From: Butyrivibrio proteoclasticus P6B7
GTDB lineage: Bacteria; Bacillota; Clostridia; Lachnospirales; Lachnospiraceae
DNA: 64,000 nt
Reading direction: 5' to 3'
Assembly: GCF_000622085.1 (NCBI RefSeq)
Contig: NZ_JHWL01000001.1
Span: 62,001-126,000 of the forward strand
Each line of letters starts with the position of its first letter. The first letter of the stretch is position 1. The position numbers were made by a program, and so were the translations under genes. Of the stretch, positions 27,376 to 36,619 are shown in pieces. A model generated the notes under the pieces. It was not told where the DNA came from. It was given only the letters and a program-made list of their open reading frames with translations, and did not search any database.

Positions 27376-28578
27376 ATGAGAGCGGCAGTAATTGGAGCTA
27401 GTTCCGAATCAATCTATGCAATTACTAAAGCCAAGGAACTGGGACTGGAAGTCGTAGCCCTTGATGGAAATCCGGAAGCACCTGGTCTTAAAGCGGCAGA
27501 TGCTTCCTTTGTTGTAGATATTAGAAATCCTCAGAAGGTAAAAGAGATCCTGGATTCAAACAAACCAGATGTTATTCTTCCTGTTCCTATCGGAAGATAT
27601 CTTACTACCACTGGTGTGATCAATGATTATTACGGACTTTGCGGTGTTTCTGAGCATAGTTCCAACATTTGTACTGATAAATATGAGTTTCATAGAATTC
27701 TTGCAGAGCAGGGCCTTAGAAAGGTTGAGCTGTATCTGATTCCTGCAGGTCAGGATGACACTGATGTGGATGAGCTCAATCAGGTATTTCCTGTGGTGGT
27801 TAAGCCAAGATTTGGGTCTGGAAGCAGAGGCGTTGAGATCTACAATACCAAAGAACAGCTTAAAGAGGGCTTTTTAAATGCAGCTCCTTATGATGAGGAC
27901 TACATTGTGGAGACAATGGTTGAGGGCGTTGAGTACGGTCTTGATGGCGTCTTCGAGGATGGAGATTTCAAGCTGATTCTTCTTCGTGGTAAAAGAAATA
28001 CACCACCTCCATACAGAGAGTGCGTAGGCTATTATTCAGTAATTGAAACCGATAAGAACAAGGATTTCTTTGACAAGGTTAAGAAGCTGATGCAGGGAGT
28101 TGGTGAGGCCTTTGGCTTTACCAACAATATCGTTCATGCAGATATTATCAAGGATAAGGATGGAAATCCTTTCCTGATCGAGACTTCAGCCAGACCATCC
28201 GGACACAATCTTCACAACCTCTTTACTCCTATGGCCAGTGGAGTGGATGAGGTTACAGAGTTTATTAAGATGGCAGTTCCTGAGCTTAAAAAGTCACATT
28301 CCTTTGAGCCATCAGTGCATAAGCACATGATGATCAGGTATTTCGATTTTGAAGATGTGAGAGTTAATAAGGTTCCTGATGAGAAGGAACTTATGAAAAA
28401 GTATCCAATTAAGGCATGGCAATGTAATCTAAAGAGTGGAATGTATCTTGGCAAGGTTACAAATGGCGCTTCCATCATGGGAAGAGGCTATTATGTTCTC
28501 GAAGCAAGTTCATTCTTTGAACTGGATGGTTATGCAGATGCCATAAAAAGCGAGTTTGAGTTGGAGGATAATAAATGA
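27376..28578 (+). CDS. ATP-grasp family ligase
   Basis: A 400-residue ATP-grasp enzyme that should join a carboxylate to an amine or other nucleophile through an acyl phosphate. The order is a pre-grasp Rossmann-like domain (RAAVIGASSES), then ATP-binding VVKPRFGSGSRGV near residue 140, the hinge VETMVEGVEYGLDGV, and the metal site FLIETSARPSG near residue 270. A final domain of about 90 residues follows. I chose the ATG at 27376; a TTG directly before it is also possible after the AAGGAGG site. Its stop overlaps the PseF-fusion start (ATGA). The substrate is unknown; the context suggests acylation of the nonulosonic acid or a precursor. Confidence 0.85.
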   Translation: MRAAVIGASSESIYAITKAKELGLEVVALDGNPEAPGLKAADASFVVDIRNPQKVKEILDSNKPDVILPVPIGRYLTTTGVINDYYGLCGVSEHSSNICTDKYEFHRILAEQGLRKVELYLIPAGQDDTDVDELNQVFPVVVKPRFGSGSRGVEIYNTKEQLKEGFLNAAPYDEDYIVETMVEGVEYGLDGVFEDGDFKLILLRGKRNTPPPYRECVGYYSVIETDKNKDFFDKVKKLMQGVGEAFGFTNNIVHADIIKDKDGNPFLIETSARPSGHNLHNLFTPMASGVDEVTEFIKMAVPELKKSHSFEPSVHKHMMIRYFDFEDVRVNKVPDEKELMKKYPIKAWQCNLKSGMYLGKVTNGASIMGRGYYVLEASSFFELDGYADAIKSEFELEDNK

Positions 28579-30485
28579 GCTCTGTTGCAATCATAACAGC
28601 AAGGGGCGGAAGTAAGAGAATTCCCAGAAAGAATATAAAGGAATTCTGTGGAAAACCTATAATCTGCTATTCGATAACAGCGGCTATTGAAAGTGGAGCA
28701 TTTGATGAGATAATGGTTTCTACAGATGACAAAGAGATAGCGGAGGTGGCCATTTCCGCTGGTGCTGTTGTGCCATTTTTTAGAAGTGGTGACACTGCTA
28801 ATGATTATGCCACAACAGATCAGGTTATTGCAGAAGTTCTTTTGACATACAAAGAGAATGGTAAGGAATTTGACAGATTCTGTTGTATTTATCCAACAGC
28901 TCCATTCATAACTCCCGAAAGACTTAGGGAAGCTATGGATAAGCTGGATCAGCATGAATCAGTAACACCTGTTGTTCAATTTTCATACCCTCCACAGAGG
29001 GGCTTTGTTATTGAAAATGAAAGGCTTGTAAGGAAATATCCTGAGTTTGCAAGCACCAGATCCCAGGACCTTGATAAGCTTTATCATGATAGTGGCCAGT
29101 TCTATGCATGTAGGACTGATGCTTTCTTTAGAGACAATACAACAGACACAGATGATATGGTTCCTGTAATCCTCAATGAGAGCGAGGTTCAGGACATTGA
29201 TACCTTTGAAGACTGGATGATAGCTGAACAGAAGTACAGAGCCCTTAAGAGCAAGGGCACAGATCTGACAGCTACAGTATTTGATGATGATGCCCTTCAG
29301 ACTCCATATTACAGAATAGATGAAGCTAAGCTTTTATCAGATACTAAGATGCTACAATCCGCACTGGAAGGCAGTTGGAATAATTACATCTGTTCTTTTT
29401 CTGTAAAGACCAATTCACTTCCATGGCTTCTTACTTTCTTTAAGAAGCAGGACTTTTTTGCAGAGGTAGTGTCCAAAGAAGAATACGAGCTTTCCAGAAG
29501 ACTTGGATATCCTAAGGATAAGATCATATATAATGGTCCAATTAAGGATAGGAAGACCTTTGAAGAAGTTCTTTTATCCGGTGGATATGTTAACATGGAT
29601 TCTTCTTACGAGCCTTTATGGCTTAAGGAGATTGCAGAGGAGAATCCAGATAAGAACCTTAAGGTAGGACTTAGAGTTAATTATGATATTCATACTCTAA
29701 TCCCGGATGAAGTTCTTGCTGACGAAGAGGGAAGCAGATTTGGATATTCCTACGAGAATGGCCAGCTTGCTGAAGTTGTAGAACAAATCAATAAAATAAC
29801 AAATGCTACCATAGTTGGACTTCATTTACATTCCTCCACCAAGTCAAGATCAGTTAAGGCATACGAGGCCTTGGCCAGTGTGGCTGTCAAAATGGCAGAG
29901 GAATTTAATCTGGACCTTGAATATGTTGATATGGGCGGTGGATATTATGGAGGCGTGGAAGGTAAGCCTGACTTCAGACAATATGTTCCAGCCATAGCCA
30001 AGGTCCTTTCACAGAAGTTTATTCCAGATAAAACCAAGCTTGTTATGGAGCCAGGAGTATCAATGGTTTCATCAAGTTTTGATTTTGTGACAAGCGTTAT
30101 TGATACAAAGCACATCAGAGACCATGTCTATGTAGTGATTGATGGAAGCAGAGTCAACCTCAATCCACAGGTTACAAGAAGATGGTATCCTCACAGATTT
30201 GAGTTTAAGGGTAGTGACAACAGACAGACCCTTGATAACCAGATGATCTGTGGTGCTACCTGTATGGAATATGACAGACTTTTTGCGGCTGAGAATGAAA
30301 AAGAGCTAAAGACTGGAGACAGAGTTGTATTTACCAATGCAGGTGGATATACAGTTTGTCTTACACCTTTGTTCATTCATTATTTCCCAGGGGTTTATGT
30401 TAAAAAAACTGATGGCTCTTTGTTCGTGGCAAGAAAGCCCTGGACCAATGACGAATACATGCAGAACAATTACTATGAGCCTTGA
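28575..30485 (+). CDS. pseF: Fusion: pseudaminic acid cytidylyltransferase (PseF-like) plus fold-type III PLP decarboxylase
   Basis: A 636-residue two-domain protein. Residues 1 to about 225 are a CMP-sugar synthetase: ITARGGSKRIPRKN, VSTDD and CCIYPTAPF are the PseF/NeuA signatures for activating a nonulosonic acid with CTP. From about 245 to the end is a complete alanine-racemase/decarboxylase-type domain: PLP lysine Lys278 in SFSVKTN, HLHSST (418-422), GGGY (454-457), MEPG (491-494), a catalytic-type Cys563 in GATCMEYD and GGYTV near 590. No stop or frameshift separates them. All key residues are intact in both halves, so both are probably active. The amino acid acted on by the second domain is unknown. 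It is between the ATP-grasp gene and pseI. Confidence 0.9.
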   Translation: MSSVAIITARGGSKRIPRKNIKEFCGKPIICYSITAAIESGAFDEIMVSTDDKEIAEVAISAGAVVPFFRSGDTANDYATTDQVIAEVLLTYKENGKEFDRFCCIYPTAPFITPERLREAMDKLDQHESVTPVVQFSYPPQRGFVIENERLVRKYPEFASTRSQDLDKLYHDSGQFYACRTDAFFRDNTTDTDDMVPVILNESEVQDIDTFEDWMIAEQKYRALKSKGTDLTATVFDDDALQTPYYRIDEAKLLSDTKMLQSALEGSWNNYICSFSVKTNSLPWLLTFFKKQDFFAEVVSKEEYELSRRLGYPKDKIIYNGPIKDRKTFEEVLLSGGYVNMDSSYEPLWLKEIAEENPDKNLKVGLRVNYDIHTLIPDEVLADEEGSRFGYSYENGQLAEVVEQINKITNATIVGLHLHSSTKSRSVKAYEALASVAVKMAEEFNLDLEYVDMGGGYYGGVEGKPDFRQYVPAIAKVLSQKFIPDKTKLVMEPGVSMVSSSFDFVTSVIDTKHIRDHVYVVIDGSRVNLNPQVTRRWYPHRFEFKGSDNRQTLDNQMICGATCMEYDRLFAAENEKELKTGDRVVFTNAGGYTVCLTPLFIHYFPGVYVKKTDGSLFVARKPWTNDEYMQNNYYEP

Positions 30486-30532
30486 ATGATAACTAGTGTT
30501 ATCTGTAAACTGTAGAACAGGAGAGGTTTTAT

Positions 30533-31606
30533 ATGCCTGAATTCAATCTTAATTCCAAGATCAAACTGGCTGATCATGTGATCAGTAAGGATAGTCCGGT
30601 ATATATTGTGGCAGAAATGTCTGCCAATCATTTACAGGATTATAACAGAGCGGTTGAGATCATACACGCTGCTAAAGAGGCAGGAGTAGATGCAATTAAG
30701 CTCCAGACCTATACAGCAGATACAATAACAATTGATTCTGATAAGAGTTATTTCCAGATTACTGGAGGAACTATATGGGATGGAACAACCCTTCATAAGC
30801 TTTATCAGGAGGCCTATACTCCATGGGATTGGCAGCCTAAGCTGTGCGAGGTGGCAAACAGTCTTGGACTTGACTGTTTCTCTTCTCCTTTTGATTCTAC
30901 TGCGGTGGATTTCATGGAGCAGATGAATATGCCAGCTTATAAGATTGCATCATATGAGATTACAGATATTCCTCTTATCAGAGAGTGTGCTTCCAAGCAT
31001 AAGCCTATGATCCTTGCAACAGGCGTAGCCCTTGAAAGCGACATCCGACTTGCGATTGAGGCCTGCTTACAGGAAGGCAACAAGGATATCATCCTTCTTA
31101 AGTGTGTTTCAGCATATCCTACACCTTATGAAGATGTGAATCTTAACATGATTCCAACGCTGGCTAGTGAATATGGCTGTATCATGGGTCTTTCAGATCA
31201 CACAATGGGAAGTGCCGTGGCAGTTGCTTCAGTGGCTCTGGGCGCAAGAATGATAGAAAAGCACATCACCTTAAAGCGAGCAGATGGAGGTCCGGATGGA
31301 GCATTCTCCATGGAGCCAGAAGAATTTGCTGAGCTTGTTAAGAATGTGAGAATTGTTGAGAAAGCTTTAGGAAAGAGCGAATACAAGCTTACTCCTGTTC
31401 AGGAAACTGAAAGAGAAGGAGCGAGAAGTCTTTTTATAGTAAAGGATGTTAAGGCAGGAGAGGTGCTGACCAGAGAGAATATCAGATCCATAAGACCAGG
31501 AAACGGCCTGCCACCTATAGAATTTGATAATGTTTTAGGGAAAGTAGCTACACATGACCTGTTCAGAGGAGAACCGCTTAAGTACGAAGATTTTAAGGAG
31601 GGCTAA
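30533..31606 (+). CDS. pseI: Pseudaminic acid synthase PseI (NeuB family)
   Basis: Condenses a 2,4-diamino-2,4,6-trideoxy sugar with phosphoenolpyruvate to give a nine-carbon nonulosonic acid. The 357-residue protein has AEMSANHLQDYNRA, KLQTYTADTITIDSD and the EAYTPWDW region, which I associate with PseI more than with NeuB or LegI. LSDHT and KHITL follow in the TIM barrel, and a SAF antifreeze-like domain fills about residues 290-355 (RSIRPGNGLPP). The start follows GGAGAGG. A small palindrome precedes it. Confidence 0.92.
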   Translation: MPEFNLNSKIKLADHVISKDSPVYIVAEMSANHLQDYNRAVEIIHAAKEAGVDAIKLQTYTADTITIDSDKSYFQITGGTIWDGTTLHKLYQEAYTPWDWQPKLCEVANSLGLDCFSSPFDSTAVDFMEQMNMPAYKIASYEITDIPLIRECASKHKPMILATGVALESDIRLAIEACLQEGNKDIILLKCVSAYPTPYEDVNLNMIPTLASEYGCIMGLSDHTMGSAVAVASVALGARMIEKHITLKRADGGPDGAFSMEPEEFAELVKNVRIVEKALGKSEYKLTPVQETEREGARSLFIVKDVKAGEVLTRENIRSIRPGNGLPPIEFDNVLGKVATHDLFRGEPLKYEDFKEG

Positions 31607-32692
31607 ATGTCATCAAAAAAGATCTGGATCAAAGCAAATGGTAATGGAATTATTGCTACAGGACACATAAGACGTTGCATGTCTATAGCTAAGGAGTTTA
31701 TTCAGAAGGGAATGGAAGTGACCTTTGCTCTTTCTGATGAGCAGAGCGCCAATATCCTAAAGACCCTTTCAGATGAGGAAGGAAGCTTTTTTGAGGGCGT
31801 CATTCTTCATACCAACTATTCTGAGCCTTCTGAGGACATAGAGCTTTTAAAGGATATATTTGTTGAGGAGAAGCCAGATCTTTTCCTGATAGATACCTAC
31901 TTCGTTACACCGGATTACTTTGAGCAGCTTAAAAAGATGCTTGATGAAGTGTCACCAGACACAAAGCTTGCCTATATTGATGACCTTTATAAATTCGATT
32001 ATCCCGTTGATATTATTATCAATTACGATATAGAGATTCCAGAGGATTTCTATGGAGCGCCTATCAAGCTCCTTGGACCTGAATATTCACCTATCAGGGA
32101 GCAGTTTGCTCAGAACGATTATGTTATCAGGGACAGGGCTCAAAAGGCCTTTCTCTCTGCTGGAGGAACTGATCCCTATCATGTTCTGGGAGATATCCTC
32201 AAAGAGATATATTATGACGACAGCCCTTGCAGAGGAGTATTGGATCTTACAGGTATAACCTGCGAAGTTATCGTGGGAGCTCTTTTTGAAGATGATTATA
32301 AAAAAGAGCTTGAGGAAATGGCCAGTAAGGATTCCAGGATAAATATACACGAAGCTGTGGATAACATGGCCAATATTATGAAGGATTGTGATTTCGCAGT
32401 CTCTGCTGGTGGCACAACTCTTTATGAGCTATGCGCAGTGGGCGTTCCCACTGTAGTCTTTAGCATGGCTGATAATCAGGTGGATTTCGCCATGACCTTT
32501 GATAAAAAGGGAGCTGCCAAGTATGCAGGCGATGCAAGAAAGGACCACAGGCTGGTTCAGAAGATTGTAACCTGGGGAACAGCTGCTGTTGAGAACCCTG
32601 GATTTAGAAAAAGAATGAGTGACACCGCTCGCGGCCTTATAGATGGTATGGGGGCTAAAAGGATAGCGGATGTTATTGTGGAGCGTATATGA
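31607..32692 (+). CDS. pseG: PseG-like UDP-sugar hydrolase
   Basis: By family, removes UDP from UDP-2,4-diacetamido-2,4,6-trideoxy-altrose ahead of PseI. The 361-residue GT-B fold protein has the N-terminal GNGIIATGHIRRCM, placing the catalytic-type His20 as in PseG, and SAGGTTLYELCAVGVP in the C-terminal lobe, the UDP-binding region. It is somewhat longer than typical PseG and the usual GHVMR reads GHIRR, so the sugar handled could differ. It starts directly after the pseI stop and overlaps the next gene by four bases. Confidence 0.88.
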   Translation: MSSKKIWIKANGNGIIATGHIRRCMSIAKEFIQKGMEVTFALSDEQSANILKTLSDEEGSFFEGVILHTNYSEPSEDIELLKDIFVEEKPDLFLIDTYFVTPDYFEQLKKMLDEVSPDTKLAYIDDLYKFDYPVDIIINYDIEIPEDFYGAPIKLLGPEYSPIREQFAQNDYVIRDRAQKAFLSAGGTDPYHVLGDILKEIYYDDSPCRGVLDLTGITCEVIVGALFEDDYKKELEEMASKDSRINIHEAVDNMANIMKDCDFAVSAGGTTLYELCAVGVPTVVFSMADNQVDFAMTFDKKGAAKYAGDARKDHRLVQKIVTWGTAAVENPGFRKRMSDTARGLIDGMGAKRIADVIVERI

Positions 32693-33747
32693 TCAAGTTA
32701 AGCATTGTTGTACCTGTGTACAACATGGCATCTGACGGAAAACTGAATTTTTGCCTTGATAGTCTTGTGAATCAGACCCTTAAGGATGATTACGAGATAA
32801 TAGCTGTGGATGACTGCTCAACGGACAACTCAATGGATATTTTGTTGGATTATCAAAAGAAATATCCTGAAAAGTTCATTGCACTTCACTCTGAGGTTAA
32901 TCACCATCAGGGAGGAGCCAAGAACCTGGGCCTTGCCATAGCAAAGGGAGAGTGGATCGGATTTATCGATTCTGATGATTGGGTAGTTGAAGATTATTAC
33001 GAAAGGCTCCTTAAGAAGGCAGAAGAGACAGGGGCCGATATGGTGGGGTGTGATTACTGCTTTACAGATGAGCATAGCTTCAAGGTTGGACAGATAGTAC
33101 ACAACAATAATTATTCCCAAACGGGCGTTATGGATGAGGAAAGGTATAAGAACCTCATTCTTGAGACAGGAAGCCTGGTTGTTAAGGTTTATAAAAGAGA
33201 GCTGATTCTTGGATCCTATGAGCCGGGAACCAGTGATCACGTGGATATTTTCCCGGAGGATATCTTTTACGAGGATAATGCAGTAAGTAATACCTGGATG
33301 CTGAAGTCTAAGCACTTTGAATATATTCAGGAGCCACTTTACTACTACTATCAGCATGAGATATCAACAGTTCACAGCATATCCAGAAAGAATCTTGAGG
33401 ATAGAATGGCTGCTGGAAGGTTGATCCTTAAGGAAGCCAGAGATAATGGCTATTTTGACAAGTATAAGAACGAGATTGAATTTCAATATATAGTGTTATT
33501 TTATGTTAATACTCTTTTTTCTGCCATGCCTAAGAGCTCTAAGCTTTCAGGATGCTACGGATTTACCAAGGCCCTGGGAAAAGAAATGAAGGAAACCTTC
33601 CCTGATTTCCAAAACAATGCATATTATCAGGAGAAGATCCATCCAGAGGAAAAGAAGCTCATTAAGATGCAGATGAAATCACAGTTGTTATTCTATATAT
33701 ACTACAGATTACTGTGGTTTTACAGAGGACTTAGAAGTAAGGGATAA
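32689..33747 (+). CDS. GT2 family glycosyltransferase
   Basis: A 352-residue GT-A enzyme with SIVVPVYNMAS, AVDDCSTDNS, GGAKNLGLAIAKGEWIGFIDSDDW: donor and metal motifs intact. The C-terminal third is helical and contains many aromatic residues. It starts in the last codons of pseG, so it belongs to the nonulosonic acid operon and probably acts on the same glycan. Confidence 0.92.
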   Translation: MIKLSIVVPVYNMASDGKLNFCLDSLVNQTLKDDYEIIAVDDCSTDNSMDILLDYQKKYPEKFIALHSEVNHHQGGAKNLGLAIAKGEWIGFIDSDDWVVEDYYERLLKKAEETGADMVGCDYCFTDEHSFKVGQIVHNNNYSQTGVMDEERYKNLILETGSLVVKVYKRELILGSYEPGTSDHVDIFPEDIFYEDNAVSNTWMLKSKHFEYIQEPLYYYYQHEISTVHSISRKNLEDRMAAGRLILKEARDNGYFDKYKNEIEFQYIVLFYVNTLFSAMPKSSKLSGCYGFTKALGKEMKETFPDFQNNAYYQEKIHPEEKKLIKMQMKSQLLFYIYYRLLWFYRGLRSKG

Positions 33748-33748
33748 G

Positions 33749-34828
33749 ATGTACGATAGAATTTATGTATGCCATACTTTTTATCATGTTTATGTGGCAT
33801 GTCTTAAGGAATTTTATATAGGAGGAAATGGCGGAGCAAGTCTTGTTCTTTCCAAGATGTCCAACAAGTTTGGATCAATGGTAGAAAGAGCTAAGACCTG
33901 CGGTATTTTTGATGAGGTTTTTGAGTACGATGAGAAGGAGGATACCTTCTTCCCTGAACTTAAGAAATATAAGACTGATTCAGGTAATATCGCTGTCAAT
34001 ATGCTTAGAAGAATGAAGTTCTGCAAGCTTTTTGGAAAGCTTCAGGAGCAGTATGTTCCTGTGGACTTTTCTAAGTATAAGGATATTTATGTATTCTGCG
34101 ATTCTGACCCGATAGGCTATTACCTTAGCTACAAGAAGATCAAGTACCATGCTGTGGAGGATGGCCTCGACTGCATAAGATACTATGATACAGCCAGATA
34201 TGATAACAGGGGTCATTTTAAGATCAAGGCCTGGATGGCTAAAATGGGCTTTATCTTTATTCAGAATGGCTACGGTAAATACTGTATCGATATGGAGGTA
34301 AACAATATCTCAGTTCTTCCATATCCCTGTGACAAATATGTTGAGCTTCCAAGAAAGACCCTGACAGACAGACTTACCTCAGAAGAGAAGGAAAAGATGC
34401 TGAAGCTCTTTGTGGAAGACATTGATGGGCTTAATAGAAAGCTCTTTTCCCAGAGAGAAAGTGATAAGACCATTCTTGTACTGTCTGAGCCCCTTTGCGA
34501 CCTGACAGTTAGGGAAAAGATATTTAGTGATATAATAGAGCAATATGGTCAGATTGACGGAAAGAAGGCTGCTGTTATAATTAAACAGCACCCAAGAGAC
34601 CTTCTTGATTATAAGAATATCTTTAAAGAGGCAGTGGTCCTTGACGGATCATTCCCTATGGAGATGCTGAATTTCATTGATGGCCTTAAGTTTGACAGGC
34701 TGGTTTCAGTATATACTGTTGTGGATTCCATCAAATTTGTGGATGAGAAGATCTATCTTGGAGACGATTTCATGGATTTGTACGAAGCTCCGGAGATCCA
34801 CAGACAGAATGAAGCTATAACAGATTAA
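33749..34828 (+). CDS. Sialyltransferase-like nonulosonic acid transferase (candidate)
   Basis: A 359-residue protein beginning YVCHTFYHVYVA, similar to the start of GT52-type bacterial sialyltransferases. The motifs shared by bacterial sialyltransferases are all present in order: a D/E-D/E-G motif as Glu137-Asp138-Gly139 in HAVEDGLDC, an HP motif as His281-Pro282 in IKQHPRD, and a Ser/Thr pair region around Ser320 (LVSVYT). These bind the CMP-sugar. Its place right after CMP-nonulosonic acid genes supports transfer of that sugar. The exact family (GT52 or a relative) is not certain. Confidence 0.75.
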   Translation: MYDRIYVCHTFYHVYVACLKEFYIGGNGGASLVLSKMSNKFGSMVERAKTCGIFDEVFEYDEKEDTFFPELKKYKTDSGNIAVNMLRRMKFCKLFGKLQEQYVPVDFSKYKDIYVFCDSDPIGYYLSYKKIKYHAVEDGLDCIRYYDTARYDNRGHFKIKAWMAKMGFIFIQNGYGKYCIDMEVNNISVLPYPCDKYVELPRKTLTDRLTSEEKEKMLKLFVEDIDGLNRKLFSQRESDKTILVLSEPLCDLTVREKIFSDIIEQYGQIDGKKAAVIIKQHPRDLLDYKNIFKEAVVLDGSFPMEMLNFIDGLKFDRLVSVYTVVDSIKFVDEKIYLGDDFMDLYEAPEIHRQNEAITD

Positions 34829-34850
34829 GTTTTGGAAGGATTTTAGTTTT

Positions 34851-36602
34851 ATGCGCAAAATTTACAAAAAGCTGATGGTGCTTCTTGATAAGAAGCAAAA
34901 GAGGCAGATGGTTGGAATAGTAATACTTATGCTGATCGGCGGTATTTTGGAATCCGTTGGTATTGCCCTTATTGCCCCGGTTATGCAGGTAGTTGTAGAC
35001 CCTGAGCAGGTTCAGGAGAGCAGATGGCTTTCTCTTATCTACAATACCCTTCACCTTACCAATGCTACTCAGCTTGCGGCAGTGATAATGGTTTCACTTA
35101 TACTTGTCTTTGTGGTAAAGAACATATTCCTGTATTTCATGAATGTGGTTCAGCTACGATTCGTTTATACCAATCAGTTCGCCACTTCAAGACGCATGAT
35201 GATCAACTTCATGCAAAGACCTTACGAATACTACCTGAATGCTGACACCAGCATAATTCAGCGAAACATAACATCTGATGTTAATAACATGTACGGCCTT
35301 ATCCTTAGCTGTCTTCAGCTTATCAGTGAGATGATTGTATTTGTTTGCCTTGTATTTATGCTCTTAAGTCAGGATGCCAAGATGACACTTAGCATAGCTA
35401 CGCTTCTCGTGGCAGTGCTTCTTATCATCAAGTATTTCATAAAGCCTGTTATGGTAAAGGCTGGTCAGGAGAACCAGGATTACTACTCAGGACTGTACAA
35501 GTGGATTGATGAGTCTGTAACTGGAATCAAGGAAATCAAGATTGCAGCCAAGGAGAACTACTTCATAAATGGCTATGCAGATTGTGGCGCAGGCTATGTA
35601 AACGCTGTTCAGAAGTACAGCCTATACAACTCAACACCACGTCTTCTTATAGAAACAATAGCAATTGCAGGTATGATCGGATATATGCTTGTGGTTATGG
35701 CCGGAGGAGCAGACATTTCCCAGCTTCTTCCTCAGATCACAGTCCTTGCAGCTGCTGCAGCAAGACTTCTTCCAAGTGCCAACAGAATCAACAACTACAT
35801 GACTTCAATCGCTTACTTTGAGCCATTCCTTATGAATGTTAGCGATAACCTTCAGACAGAGATACATGACGGCTCAATCTCATACAACAGTGAAGATTAC
35901 AGGAAAAAGAGCTATGTTGAAAAGCTCCCTGTTACTAAGAATATAGAAATGAAGGAAATTACCTACAAATACCCAGGAACTGAGCACTACATCCTGGAAA
36001 AGGCTAACATGGAGATTCCTGTAGGAAAGTCAGTTGGTATTGTTGGAACATCAGGCGCAGGAAAGACCACCATCGTTGACGTACTTCTTGGCCTTCTCAA
36101 GCCAGAAAGCGGTAAGATCCTTGCTGATGGCGTTGATGCCATGGAGAACTATCAGGGATGGCTTAAGAATATTGGCTACATCCCACAGACTATCTTTATG
36201 ATCGATTCTACCATCAGAAAGAACGTAGCCTTTGGCTATGCTGATGAAGACATAGATGATGAAAAAGTTTGGCAGGCCCTTAAAGAGGCTTCATTGGATG
36301 AGTTTGTTAAGACTCTTCCTGAGGGACTTGATACCAAGATCGGCGAACGCGGAATCAGATTATCTGGTGGCCAGAGACAGCGTATTGGTATTGCGAGAGC
36401 TCTTTTTGAAAACCCAGAGGTGCTTGTACTGGATGAAGCTACATCAGCTCTTGATAACGAGACTGAGGCAGCCATCATGGATTCCATTAACAAGCTTCAT
36501 GGCAAAAAGACACTTATTATCATAGCTCACAGACTTCAGACAATTGAGAAGTGTGATATGGTCTACAGAATTGAGAACGGCAAGGCAGAAGTTAACAGAT
36601 AA
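34851..36602 (+). CDS. PglK-like ABC flippase for lipid-linked oligosaccharides
   Basis: A 583-residue half-transporter with membrane and ATPase domains on one chain. Six membrane helices occupy about residues 20-310, including the segment GIKEIKI (225-231) that I associate with PglK-type flippases. The ATPase has Walker A GTSGAGKT (399-406), LSGGQRQRIGIARAL, and Walker B VLVLDEAT. PglK moves undecaprenyl-linked oligosaccharides outward. Coming after the sialyltransferase-like gene, it probably flips a nonulosonic-acid-capped unit. It is the only whole-oligosaccharide flippase candidate in the window. Confidence 0.88.
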   Translation: MRKIYKKLMVLLDKKQKRQMVGIVILMLIGGILESVGIALIAPVMQVVVDPEQVQESRWLSLIYNTLHLTNATQLAAVIMVSLILVFVVKNIFLYFMNVVQLRFVYTNQFATSRRMMINFMQRPYEYYLNADTSIIQRNITSDVNNMYGLILSCLQLISEMIVFVCLVFMLLSQDAKMTLSIATLLVAVLLIIKYFIKPVMVKAGQENQDYYSGLYKWIDESVTGIKEIKIAAKENYFINGYADCGAGYVNAVQKYSLYNSTPRLLIETIAIAGMIGYMLVVMAGGADISQLLPQITVLAAAAARLLPSANRINNYMTSIAYFEPFLMNVSDNLQTEIHDGSISYNSEDYRKKSYVEKLPVTKNIEMKEITYKYPGTEHYILEKANMEIPVGKSVGIVGTSGAGKTTIVDVLLGLLKPESGKILADGVDAMENYQGWLKNIGYIPQTIFMIDSTIRKNVAFGYADEDIDDEKVWQALKEASLDEFVKTLPEGLDTKIGERGIRLSGGQRQRIGIARALFENPEVLVLDEATSALDNETEAAIMDSINKLHGKKTLIIIAHRLQTIEKCDMVYRIENGKAEVNR

Positions 36603-36619
36603 ATCTGCAAGGAGGAATG

